Origin: a virus | Reading direction: 5' to 3' (one strand) | IMG/VR virus record: IMGVR_UViG_3300027996_002398 | Location: 1 to 56,076 of that record | DNA length: 56,076 nt | Shown here: piece after piece, positions 23,739-31,598 of the stretch | Layout of the letters: every line of letters begins with the position of its first letter | Position numbering within the stretch: the stretch's first letter is position 1 | The notes under the pieces: generated by a model | What the model was told of the DNA's origin: nothing | What the model saw: the letters and a program-made list of their open reading frames with translations, nothing else | The model's database searches: none | Position numbers and translations under genes: made by a program

Positions 23739-24089
23739 CTAATTTTCTTTTTTATCAAACATTCCTCTTAATAATTCCATATCTTCAGGAGTTAACGAAC
23801 CATCAACCTTTTCACCACCATTATCCCCTTTAAAAACTAAAGTGCTCATTAATTTTACTAAAGATAATTTTTTATCTATCGTGTTATCAATAAGTTTAAG
23901 TAAATCAGTGTTAGCTTTATTTAGATTAACTAAATCATGCATATCATCTATTTCTACTTTTTTTTTATTCTCGTTAATTTGTCTAATAGCTGTTGTTCGT
24001 TGCTCAACAAGTTCATTATAGGCTTCTTGAGCCATACCTAAAAAACTATCTGTGGATATCTTAACTTCTTTTTTCTTTGGCCTGCCCAT
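23739..24089 (-). CDS. Hypothetical protein, 116 aa, with basic AT-hook-like start
   Basis: The N-terminus MGRPKKKEVK contains G-R-P-K-K-K, an AT-hook-like sequence; the sigma factor just upstream also starts with a basic KKRGRKPKKKP. The rest is helical (AQEAYNELVEQRTTAIRQIN, then LLKLIDNTIDKKLSLVKLM) and acidic near the end. It has its own late-type motif 11 nt upstream. Its position between the gp55-like gene and the baseplate genes might suggest a DNA-binding regulator or a structural protein. Neither can be shown. Confidence 0.65.
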   Translation of the reverse strand: MGRPKKKEVKISTDSFLGMAQEAYNELVEQRTTAIRQINENKKKVEIDDMHDLVNLNKANTDLLKLIDNTIDKKLSLVKLMSTLVFKGDNGGEKVDGSLTPEDMELLRGMFDKKEN

Positions 24090-24100
24090 AACTTTTTTAT

Positions 24101-24109
24101 TATAAATAT
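24101..24109 (-). promoter_or_regulatory. Late-promoter-like motif ATATTTATA (minus strand)
   Basis: Reads GATATTTATA on the minus strand, 11 nt before the ATG at 24089. It would start a baseplate operon. Confidence 0.55.
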
Positions 24110-24123
24110 CTTTTTATTTAATT

Positions 24124-24906
24124 TTAAAAAGATTCTTCTTTTAATATGTTATAAATAGTTTTATATCTTTTCATAGCATTTCTAATATCTTTAGTATTTA
24201 AAGAAGTCATTTCTCTCATATAATAAAGAATTAAATTTTTATTAAATTTATTTCCACCGGGTACATTGTCATCATCAAATAAAACTTCCCACCCATCTAA
24301 TATTGAGGTTAAAGCTCTACCAACCTTAACTTCGTTTTCGTTTAAAACTCTATCTTCCATTTCTTTTTTAATAGATTCAGAAATACCATCTATTAATTTA
24401 GATAAATCAATCCCATCATCATCTATTGTGTAAATTAATTCATCCTTCTCTTCAAGAGCAGAAGAAACGTCATCAAAATTTAGATTTTGTTTCATCTTTT
24501 TATCTTCTTTAATTAACTTACCTAAAAGATAATGTTTTACCACTGTTCCATAGTAAGAATATGATTTTTTGTTTTTTGCTGGTTTAAATTTGTGGAATTT
24601 AACATGTAAAAACCCTAAAGTATCAGCATGAAGGTCTTCAAACTCCATTGTTTTAGAATAGAGTTTGTACCTTCTAATAATGCTCTCAACCATTTTATCT
24701 AGTGGAGCTTTTAATTGCTTAAGATATATTTTATTTCTTTGTATATCCTCATGTGTCGTACCTGTCCATCTGTACCCGTCTTGTGTATTAGGGTCTTTAA
24801 TAATTGTTCCAAGTTCAAGATATTTCTTTACTGCTTCTTCTTCTTCTGGACCAAAGTAAGGCTTCTTTTTTGGTTTTCTACCCCTTTTCTTTGGTTCTAC
24901 TGACAT
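24124..24906 (-). CDS. gp55: Late transcription sigma factor (gp55-like)
   Basis: A 260-aa sigma factor of the T4 gp55 type, which redirects host RNA polymerase to phage late promoters. After a basic N-terminal patch (KKRGRKPKKKP) comes FGPEEEEAVKKYLELG, the helical KMVESIIRRYKLYS, and the region-2-like block LHADTLGFLHVKFHKFKP with SYSYYGTVVKHYLLGKL, which is characteristic of this family. The C-terminal half has an acidic linker and a helical segment (YYMREMTSLNTKDIRNAMKR) that may bind DNA or the polymerase flap. It is longer than T4 gp55 (185 aa), but similar long forms occur in other T4-like marine phages. It is expected to read the (G)ATATTTAT(A/T) motifs, which is inference. Confidence 0.85.
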   Translation of the reverse strand: MSVEPKKRGRKPKKKPYFGPEEEEAVKKYLELGTIIKDPNTQDGYRWTGTTHEDIQRNKIYLKQLKAPLDKMVESIIRRYKLYSKTMEFEDLHADTLGFLHVKFHKFKPAKNKKSYSYYGTVVKHYLLGKLIKEDKKMKQNLNFDDVSSALEEKDELIYTIDDDGIDLSKLIDGISESIKKEMEDRVLNENEVKVGRALTSILDGWEVLFDDDNVPGGNKFNKNLILYYMREMTSLNTKDIRNAMKRYKTIYNILKEESF

Positions 24907-25716
24907 TTACTGAGTTATTTCTTCACTATATGTTATACCTCTATCTTGTTTAAAATAACATTCTTTTTTAGCTTGGTTAAACCACCATCTAGCCTCATCA
25001 GGTCTAAGTTTGTTTTCACCCATATAATGTTCATAGAACAAAGCTGAAGGTCTCATGTTTGTTTTTTTATAACCCACTTTAGGTATGGTCATAATTTTTT
25101 TATCGTAGTAAGTCATTCTTAATAAAAATTCATACCCGAACTGTAATTCAATACTTGGTTTAAACCCACCTACAGTAGTAAAAGCTTCTTTCTTATAGAA
25201 CCCACCAGAGATTTGAAATTGTGGGTAATTTAATAACGCGTCATTATCTAGAAAACCTAATTTGTCAGAAAAATCTTTTGCCCAAACTGGTTCATTACTA
25301 AAATGTAAAAATTTACCCTCAACGTTAGCGTCTAATACGATTGGTAAAAATACTTCTACATCATCATAATATTTAGAGTATTTATAAAAATTGTTAAAAA
25401 TAATTTTTGAATACTCGTCATCAAATTCTAAAATTGAAAACCATTCGGTATCAATTTTAGAAACACCGAAATTAATTTGAGAACAAAAGTCTGTCTTGCC
25501 ATCATTCTCAACAATAGAGATTATTTCTTTAATTTTATCATCATAATCGTAAGACTCTAAAGTTTTTTTAATCTCACTATCTTTTGGTACTACTAACATA
25601 ACTTTAGTAGGTAATTCTTTTTGTTCTCTAATACTAGCGATAGCTTTAGCGAAATAATCTTTTTCATTTTCATTAAGTCTATGGACTGGTATGATAGTTG
25701 TTACTGTATTACTCAT
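24907..25716 (-). CDS. Glycosyltransferase family 2 (GT-A fold)
   Basis: A 269-aa enzyme directly adjoining the gp55-like gene. The GT2 pattern is visible: an N-terminal strand TTIIPVHRLNENEKDYFAKA, SIREQKELPTKVMLVVP, an acidic motif ILEFDDEYSK (about 115-125) as the probable DxD-type metal and nucleotide-sugar site, and a later GGFYKKEAFTTVGGFKP with the usual GG-F acceptor-side element. No membrane segments are present, so it acts in the cytoplasm. The sugar specificity cannot be told. It overlaps the next glycosyltransferase by 8 nt. Confidence 0.82.
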   Translation of the reverse strand: MSNTVTTIIPVHRLNENEKDYFAKAIASIREQKELPTKVMLVVPKDSEIKKTLESYDYDDKIKEIISIVENDGKTDFCSQINFGVSKIDTEWFSILEFDDEYSKIIFNNFYKYSKYYDDVEVFLPIVLDANVEGKFLHFSNEPVWAKDFSDKLGFLDNDALLNYPQFQISGGFYKKEAFTTVGGFKPSIELQFGYEFLLRMTYYDKKIMTIPKVGYKKTNMRPSALFYEHYMGENKLRPDEARWWFNQAKKECYFKQDRGITYSEEITQ

Positions 25717-26827
25717 TTTCTAATTTATTTTCAGATTCTATTATTTCTTTAGATGCTCCTAAAAGAACATCTTTTTCTACTTTTTCTAAATCAACATTAA
25801 ATAATTTAATAGTTTTATCCACCAAACCTTCAAAATAAGTTTTAATAGACTCTTTTTGGTTATCTGTATTATATTTTTTATATGTAGTCTCCATTTCTTC
25901 ATAAATTTCTTGTGGTTCTAAATCTTCTAACCAAGCTTGTATATAGTTACCTAAAATATCTACAATATTACTAGTATTATTTGTCCACATTCCGTTTTTA
26001 TCAGTAATCCATTCAGGTACCATATTAGGTACTTTACCTATAACAGGTACACCACACTTCATAGATTCTAGAGGAAAAGTACCAAACCCAGACACATCGT
26101 CAACCCAAACAGAAACACAAGATTCTGATAGTTCTTCAGCGAATTTTTCTCTTGGGACCCCTCTTAAGTCTCTGAAAGAAACCCATTTTAAGTGTGGGTA
26201 TTTAACATAAAAAGTTTTAAATATTTTTAAGGTATCTCTTTGGTCTCTTGTGTGTATTGTGACTATTGGTTTTTTAGGTGCTTCACTTTTTTTAAAATAA
26301 TCAGGAATACTGACCATAGTTGTACCTACCTCTAGGTTTGGGTTGTTGAAAACACTATTTATATATTCTTTTTGGTTTTCTGTAGTGGTAAAAGCGTCAA
26401 ACACTTTATAGTCTAACCAAGTTTTACCAGGTTCTAACATTTCAAAAATGTAATCATAAGCTTGTGACATCACTATTCTTCTACAAGGTAACCCTTTTAT
26501 TTGTTCTAAAACATTGGCAAATATTTCAGGGACAATAACAAAGTCTGTATTTTTAACTTTTAAACTTTCCTTTTCAATAGATAGGTGAGGTAATTCAGCG
26601 TACTCATCACCCAACCAAGATTTTACACTAGTATAATCATTTTTTTCATGTAAAACATAGGCCTTATAACCCAGTTCTATTAGAACTTTCACATGTTCAT
26701 AAGTGTTGGCTACTCCCGCTGAAGGTGAGCCTTTAGTATCCATAGTAAAAAAATAAAAACCAAAATCTTTAGTTTTTAATTTTTCAATACTAGATTTAAT
26801 TTCTTTTAAAATTTCAGTACTTTCCAT
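25709..26827 (-). CDS. Glycosyltransferase, GT-B fold (GT4-like)
   Basis: A 372-aa protein with the two-domain GT-B outline. The N-terminal domain contains GSPSAGVANTYEHVKVLIELG, the glycine-rich acceptor region. The C-terminal nucleotide-sugar domain begins near residue 195 (PIVTIHTRDQRDT) and contains VDDVSGFGTFPLESMKCGVP (about 265-285), where F-P-L-E-S-M-K-C-G-V-P-V is the typical E-x7-E donor-binding motif. It is translationally coupled to the GT2 enzyme downstream, so the two probably act on the same glycan. Confidence 0.82.
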   Translation of the reverse strand: MESTEILKEIKSSIEKLKTKDFGFYFFTMDTKGSPSAGVANTYEHVKVLIELGYKAYVLHEKNDYTSVKSWLGDEYAELPHLSIEKESLKVKNTDFVIVPEIFANVLEQIKGLPCRRIVMSQAYDYIFEMLEPGKTWLDYKVFDAFTTTENQKEYINSVFNNPNLEVGTTMVSIPDYFKKSEAPKKPIVTIHTRDQRDTLKIFKTFYVKYPHLKWVSFRDLRGVPREKFAEELSESCVSVWVDDVSGFGTFPLESMKCGVPVIGKVPNMVPEWITDKNGMWTNNTSNIVDILGNYIQAWLEDLEPQEIYEEMETTYKKYNTDNQKESIKTYFEGLVDKTIKLFNVDLEKVEKDVLLGASKEIIESENKLENE

Positions 26828-26833
26828 TTTTTT

Positions 26834-27169
26834 TTAATTTCTTTTTATTAATTTATGTTTTATTAGTGTGTTAAATGATAAACGACATGGTATCGATAGT
26901 TGACTCCCTAACATTGTGGAACCCATACCCTCATCTACAATACCGTTTTCACTTAATATTGTTTCTATCATAACTTTTACCAAATCCCATCTGGTCATAT
27001 CAATTAATGGACCTTGGAATTCGGTAAGTTCTTCATTTTCTTTATCTTCTTCTGAGGTATTTAATAATTCCTCTAGATTTTTTGGTTCTTTCTCATTAAT
27101 TCTAACAAAATCAGATATATTATCCAAGTCAAAATAAAATTCGTTACCAGCTATATCAAAAAATTCCAT
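26834..27169 (-). CDS. Hypothetical protein, 111 aa
   Basis: A small acidic protein (MEFFDIAGNEFYFDLDNISD...) with a very acidic middle (SEEDKENEELTEFQGP) and a C-terminal half that looks like a small helical domain (MTRWDLVKVMIETILSENG, then CRLSFNTLIKHKLIKRN). There is no recognisable family. It starts a subgroup of genes ending with the two glycosyltransferases. The 42-nt leader is AT-rich without a clear promoter match. Confidence 0.65.
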   Translation of the reverse strand: MEFFDIAGNEFYFDLDNISDFVRINEKEPKNLEELLNTSEEDKENEELTEFQGPLIDMTRWDLVKVMIETILSENGIVDEGMGSTMLGSQLSIPCRLSFNTLIKHKLIKRN

Positions 27170-27211
27170 GATTAATTATTAAGTATTATTTATTATTTGT
27201 AAACACTTTTA

Positions 27212-27901
27212 TCATACAATTAAACTACCTTTATATACTTGTTCAAGATTGTCTAATAATCTTTCATCTATTTCTTTAATTGTTTTCACTCTATGACCTA
27301 ATTGAGTCAATTTTTTATTATAATCTTTGTCTATAACAATACTTAATTTATTTAAAGGTTTTGTGTTTAATATGTTTGGATGGTCTGTAATCATTACATC
27401 AATATAATCCCATACTTTACTATACTCAGTAACAAATTTTATATTAGGGCAAGTAGATTTTGTTTTCGCTAAAAAAAATAATGTAGATGGTATTGCCATA
27501 CCCCCTTCTCTACTGATTAAGATAAATTCGTGCCTTGGGTTGTCTAGTATTAATTGGTTTAAAGTTTCTACCGCAGAACTAATAGACTCTTCTGCGTACC
27601 CAAAAATTTCTACTGTACAATTTTCATATAAAAATTCCTCTAAAGTAACTTTATCTTTAACATCAACCAAATTGGTTTCATTTTCAGATTCCAAAAAAGA
27701 CTCTTCATTAAAATCAGGGTTAAACTCTACTTCCCCTTGTTTAACTTTTTCTTCAGGAAAAGTGACCCATTTTTCAAGGTCATAATCAGTAATTTCAATT
27801 TCGTTTTCACCTTCTTCGGTTGGGAAATATTTTTTATGTGTTTCTTCTATTTGGCCTAGTAAATCCCTTAAAACGCCATCAATTGATACTCCTACTTTCA
27901 T
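27212..27901 (-). CDS. HAD-like protein lacking the nucleophilic Asp
   Basis: A 229-aa protein with a haloacid-dehalogenase-like layout. Motif I appears as VGVSIDGVLRDLL, where the usual DxDG reads S-x-D-G, so the first Asp is Ser. Motif II-like FILISREGG lies near residue 145, and a late VMITDHPNIL gives a motif IV-like Asp. Without the first Asp a classical HAD phosphatase would be inactive, so it may be a binding protein or a misfit member. A disordered acidic insert lies at about residues 55-95. The next gene downstream in the operon is the 26834 hypothetical. Confidence 0.6.
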   Translation of the reverse strand: MKVGVSIDGVLRDLLGQIEETHKKYFPTEEGENEIEITDYDLEKWVTFPEEKVKQGEVEFNPDFNEESFLESENETNLVDVKDKVTLEEFLYENCTVEIFGYAEESISSAVETLNQLILDNPRHEFILISREGGMAIPSTLFFLAKTKSTCPNIKFVTEYSKVWDYIDVMITDHPNILNTKPLNKLSIVIDKDYNKKLTQLGHRVKTIKEIDERLLDNLEQVYKGSLIV

Positions 27902-28047
27902 ACCTTTTCTATTTTATAAATTTTAAATATTTCTTTCTTAGGTAATTGTTTAACTTTAGAAAAATATTCTATAGCCAAGTCCAATGAATTTTGTTTAGTG
28001 GTGTTTATTACTTCACCAGATATATTTTTTAATACATACTTATTCAT
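27898..28047 (-). CDS. Small protein, 49 aa
   Basis: The frame is open upstream to 28131, but that part lies inside the DUF2061 gene. The ATG at 28047 (MNKYVLKNISGEVINTT) fits the small gap. The sequence reads as two strands and one helix (LDLAIEYFSKVKQLPKKEIF) and resembles small phage proteins of unknown function. Its stop overlaps the start of the HAD-like gene. Confidence is limited by length. Confidence 0.6.
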   Translation of the reverse strand: MNKYVLKNISGEVINTTKQNSLDLAIEYFSKVKQLPKKEIFKIYKIEKV

Positions 28048-28051
28048 GAAT

Positions 28052-28264
28052 TTATTTTTTAATACCAAACTTAGATTTATACCACATTCTTTCATGAAAA
28101 TAATAAAGTATAAATTTAACGACAACATCAACTACCCCAACCGTAATACCAATACTTACGTCACCAGTAACGGACCAACCAATTAAAAATGATACTACTG
28201 AAGCTATTATTCTCCAAGTAACAGACTTTAATAAATGTCTTTTTCTATCTATTTTAATTTTCAT
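28052..28264 (-). CDS. DUF2061 membrane protein
   Basis: A 70-aa protein with the DUF2061 signature: a basic start RKRHLLKSVTWRIIASVVSF, a Gly-containing middle GWSVTGDVSIGITVGVVDVV, and the closing KFILYYFHERMWYKSKFG. The HER-W element is typical. It has two hydrophobic helices and is therefore an inner membrane protein. DUF2061 genes occur beside sulfate-assimilation and other genes in bacteria, but their function is not known. In this phage the gene overlaps the PhoH stop by 4 nt. Confidence 0.85.
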   Translation of the reverse strand: MKIKIDRKRHLLKSVTWRIIASVVSFLIGWSVTGDVSIGITVGVVDVVVKFILYYFHERMWYKSKFGIKK

Positions 28265-29049
28265 CCTTTTAATAAAACTTTATTTTTTGTTACAGATTCA
28301 TCAACCCCATCAAAAACTTCTTCTATAATTTTAATTATAGGGTTTCTAACAACATCATTAGGGTCTCTAAGTTCAACACAACCAAAGTTATCTATACCAT
28401 CAAATTTTTCGATAATAACCTCTAAAGAACTATCTTTTTTGTTTCTAATATCTTTTTGTTTTACATCACCTAAAATAATCATTTTAGAGTTATCACCAAT
28501 ACGGGTCATAAGAGTTCTCATGTTATCTAATGATATGTTTTGAGCTTCGTCAACAATAATAATAGTGTTATCAATACTCCTACCTCTAACAAAGGCTAAG
28601 GGCTGGATATTAATTAACCCTAATTCCCTAAGTTTACGTGTTAAAGATTCACCTATAATTTTTTCAAAGTTATCAACAAAAGAACCCATATATGGGTCAA
28701 ATTTTTCTTGTATATCACCAGGTAGATGACCCAATTCTTCACCTTTTAGTTGTACTACCGACTTAACCAAAAGTATTTTTTTATATTTAGGTTTAGATTT
28801 TATCATCTTAAGTGCTTCAGCACAAGCAATAAAAGTTTTGCCTGTACCAGGTAAACCTGAAACAATAGTCATTACTTTATTTCTAATAGCTTCCCTTAAT
28901 TTTCCTTGATTTTCAGTCTTACATTTATAATTAACAGTCATTGATTTTAGAAATTTATCTTCTTCTATGTTTTTACTATAAACAAACTCTTCAATCTCTC
29001 TCAACTCGTCTTCTGACAGTCTTTTATTACTTCTTCTTTTTTGACTCAT
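28261..29049 (-). CDS. phoH: PhoH-like ATPase
   Basis: A 262-aa P-loop ATPase of the PhoH type, a superfamily-1-like fold. Walker A is GLPGTGKT (65-72), Walker B with Glu is IIIVDEAQNIS (164-174), and sensor-like elements follow in RIGDNSKMIILGDVKQKD. PhoH is widespread in marine and other phages. Its physiological role is unresolved, with ATP binding and RNA-related or phosphate-stress functions suggested. The N-terminus has a charged extension. It is not adjacent to other phosphate genes here. Confidence 0.93.
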   Translation of the reverse strand: MSQKRRSNKRLSEDELREIEEFVYSKNIEEDKFLKSMTVNYKCKTENQGKLREAIRNKVMTIVSGLPGTGKTFIACAEALKMIKSKPKYKKILLVKSVVQLKGEELGHLPGDIQEKFDPYMGSFVDNFEKIIGESLTRKLRELGLINIQPLAFVRGRSIDNTIIIVDEAQNISLDNMRTLMTRIGDNSKMIILGDVKQKDIRNKKDSSLEVIIEKFDGIDNFGCVELRDPNDVVRNPIIKIIEEVFDGVDESVTKNKVLLKG

Positions 29050-29085
29050 AAATAAAATATATTATGTTTAATTATAATGTGTATA

Positions 29086-30123
29086 CTAAACTCTAGGTTT
29101 AAGAATAGTGTTCATAACCTCGTTTGGGATTCCCATAGTAATTTCAGATTCTTTGTAGTAATCCAACCAATAAGAAACCATCTCATCTAACATCGTTTCA
29201 AACGTATATTTAGGTTCCCAACCCAACTTACTTCTTAATTTGGTTGAGTCCCCCTTTAAATCCGTTAATTCTTCTGGTCTCATATGTTTACCTGAAATAA
29301 CAACATAGTTCTGATAGTTTAAATCTAACTTATTAAAAACATAATCACAAAGTTCTTTAACTGAGTGGGAAACACCAGTAGAACACACATAATCATCTGG
29401 GGTGTCAGTTTGTAACATTAACCACATAGCTTCAACATAATCTTTAGCGTGTCCCCAATCTCTAGTTGCGTCTAAGTTACCTAAGTGTAATTTTTCTTGT
29501 ATCCCCAATTTAATCCTAACTGCTGCCTTAACCACTTTATTGGTAACAAAATTTGTCCCTCTTCTTGGTGATTCATGGTTAAAAAGAATTCCATTCCATA
29601 TTTTCATCCCATAAGAGTTTCTATAATTTCTTGTTATGTTATACGAAAATACTTTAGCACAACCATAAGGAGATACAGGGTTCATTGGTGTTGTTTCTCT
29701 TTGATATCCATCCTCATCAATATTATTTCCAAACATTTCAGAAGAAGATGCTTGATATATTTTTGAGTTGGGTGACACCATTCTAACAGCCTCTAATAAG
29801 TTAAGTGTCCCTAAACCTGTTGCGTTTGCGGTATAAATTGGTTGGTCAAAACTAACTCTTACATGTGATTGTGCAGCTAAATTATATATTTCATCAGGTT
29901 GTATTTTTTGGAGTACTCTAACTAGAGATGCCATATCCGTAAGGTCAGCGTATTCTAAATTAATTTTATTAGAGGAACGTAAGTGTTCTATTCTGTTTGA
30001 TTGTGTTTCTGAAACTGAATTACGTTTTACTGTACCATAAACTTCATACCCTTTTTTTAGTAATAATTCAGCGAGATATGAACCATCTTGTCCATTTATT
30101 CCTGTTATTAAAGCTTTTTTCAT
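29086..30123 (-). CDS. gmd: GDP-mannose 4,6-dehydratase
   Basis: A 345-aa short-chain dehydrogenase that converts GDP-mannose to GDP-4-keto-6-deoxymannose, the precursor of GDP-fucose, GDP-rhamnose and GDP-perosamine. The Rossmann motif TGINGQDGSYLAELLL (7-22), the catalytic SSSEMFG, the YGCAKVFSYNITRNYR (Y-x3-K) segment and LFNHESPRRG with its downstream FVTNKV all match GMD. GLW-like C-terminal elements (LGWEPKYTFETMLDEMV) are also present. The complete length (bacterial GMD about 325-375 aa) suggests an active enzyme. No GDP-fucose synthase (fcl) is seen in this window. Confidence 0.95.
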   Translation of the reverse strand: MKKALITGINGQDGSYLAELLLKKGYEVYGTVKRNSVSETQSNRIEHLRSSNKINLEYADLTDMASLVRVLQKIQPDEIYNLAAQSHVRVSFDQPIYTANATGLGTLNLLEAVRMVSPNSKIYQASSSEMFGNNIDEDGYQRETTPMNPVSPYGCAKVFSYNITRNYRNSYGMKIWNGILFNHESPRRGTNFVTNKVVKAAVRIKLGIQEKLHLGNLDATRDWGHAKDYVEAMWLMLQTDTPDDYVCSTGVSHSVKELCDYVFNKLDLNYQNYVVISGKHMRPEELTDLKGDSTKLRSKLGWEPKYTFETMLDEMVSYWLDYYKESEITMGIPNEVMNTILKPRV

Positions 30124-30129
30124 ATTATA

Positions 30130-30966
30130 TTATTTACGTTTAGAGATTGCACATTTTTCTGATAAAAAAGAAACAACATCCCCCCCCACATTATTATCAT
30201 AAAGTTTTTTATTTTCATTGTTTATAGCTAAAATTAAACCGTCAACAGAAAATGACTCTCTTGGTGTGTGTTGTGTTATTATATTAAAACCATTACTACT
30301 TAACATATCACAACATTGTTTATGACCTTTTTCACTGTGGGTAGATATCATAAAATAACCAATTGAATTAAATATATGTTTGCTACTAGATAATAAAATA
30401 TTTTCTGCTCCTTGTATATCAGAATGTACTATATCAAAGTAATCTTTACCACTAAGTTCAAATAGTTTTTCTAGGGTATACATGGGCATTTTTATTTTTT
30501 TACCATCCCAATCATTAAAAACAGATTCTTTTTTATAAGTGTTACCAATAAAACCCTGTTTAAACTCAATATTTTCACAACTATTTAATTCACTATTTAA
30601 TTTACCACCATTTAAATTACTCATAACTGGTTCCATACATAAATTATAAGACCTCTCTATTTCAGTATTAAACCATATAGAATAGTAAGACCAATGAGAA
30701 CCCAATTCTATCATATTAGCCTCTTTATTTAAAGTTTTTAATAAATAATGGAAACAAAGTTCTTCCTGTGGTTCGTGATGACCATTAAGCTTAGTTATTA
30801 TATCATTCATCCAAGGAGAATGATATGTCCCCCAAGCAATTTTTACACCATTAAACATGTACTGATATTTGTTATTATTTTCAGTTTCTATAATACCAGC
30901 CTTTGGGTGTTTTTCTATTACATCACAATCTCTACAACTAGTTGTTACACTTACTCTATTATTCAT
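30130..30966 (-). CDS. FkbM-like methyltransferase (divergent)
   Basis: A 278-aa protein. The SAM-binding core starts with MIELGSHWSYYSIWFNTEIE (about 90-110), where E-L-G-S replaces the usual G-x-G-x-G. A later FDIVHSDIQGAENILLSS (about 165-185) is the FkbM-type D-x-Q-G-A/E element. FkbM enzymes put methyl groups on sugar or antibiotic hydroxyls. The N-terminus has CRDCD, a possible metal-binding pair. The C-terminal region encodes two adjacent Gly codons in an eight-G run (30180-30187). It adjoins the gmd gene with a 6-nt gap. Confidence 0.72.
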   Translation of the reverse strand: MNNRVSVTTSCRDCDVIEKHPKAGIIETENNNKYQYMFNGVKIAWGTYHSPWMNDIITKLNGHHEPQEELCFHYLLKTLNKEANMIELGSHWSYYSIWFNTEIERSYNLCMEPVMSNLNGGKLNSELNSCENIEFKQGFIGNTYKKESVFNDWDGKKIKMPMYTLEKLFELSGKDYFDIVHSDIQGAENILLSSSKHIFNSIGYFMISTHSEKGHKQCCDMLSSNGFNIITQHTPRESFSVDGLILAINNENKKLYDNNVGGDVVSFLSEKCAISKRK

Positions 30967-30968
30967 CT

Positions 30969-31598
30969 TTAATTATTTTTTAAATAAACATCATCTATAG
31001 TTAGTTTATGGATTTTTTTATATCCGTTTGATGTCAGTAGCTCACCAACCTTTGGGTCATTGTAGTTATTTTCTACTATAATAATATTAATATTATATTT
31101 TTTAAAGTCTATTGTTTTTAATATATCATATTCACCACCTTCAATATCTATTGTACAAAAATCTATTTCATTTATACCATGTTTATCTAATAGATTAGAT
31201 AATAATTCAGTATTAAGTGTGATAATTTCTCTGCCATTATTTAGTGGGTGTTTAATTTCATTTTCTATACGATTTCTATGTTTGTCATCATAGGCATCAA
31301 TTATACCACTCAAACCCTTACCCCAACCAGAAATATCCATGAATTTAACTTCACCAACAGTATCAGATACAGCATAATTTTCACATATACAAGTTCTATT
31401 GTTTTTAAGTAATTTAAACCTTTTAGGGCTAGCTTCAATACACATACCAGCCCACCCTAATTCTTCAAAAAACTTAGTATTACTTTTATCAACACCATCA
31501 TCTGCCCCTATCTCTAAAAAAAAACCATTATTTTTATTTTTAAAATGATTATTATATAACCATTCATCTTGTTTATATTGTGAGTAAAATTTTTTCAT
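30969..31598 (-). CDS. FkbM family methyltransferase
   Basis: A 209-aa SAM-dependent methyltransferase. The pattern is classic: QYKQDEWLYNNHFKNKNNG, then FLEIGADDGVDKSNT (motif I, about 30-44), WAGMCIEASPKRFKLLKNN, and DFCTIDIEGGEYDILKTI (about 150-167) with the D-x-E-G-x-E signature. Enzymes of this type O-methylate sugars on surface glycans. It lies between two GDP-mannose-dehydratase-like genes, which supports a sugar-related substrate. Confidence 0.88.
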   Translation of the reverse strand: MKKFYSQYKQDEWLYNNHFKNKNNGFFLEIGADDGVDKSNTKFFEELGWAGMCIEASPKRFKLLKNNRTCICENYAVSDTVGEVKFMDISGWGKGLSGIIDAYDDKHRNRIENEIKHPLNNGREIITLNTELLSNLLDKHGINEIDFCTIDIEGGEYDILKTIDFKKYNINIIIVENNYNDPKVGELLTSNGYKKIHKLTIDDVYLKNN

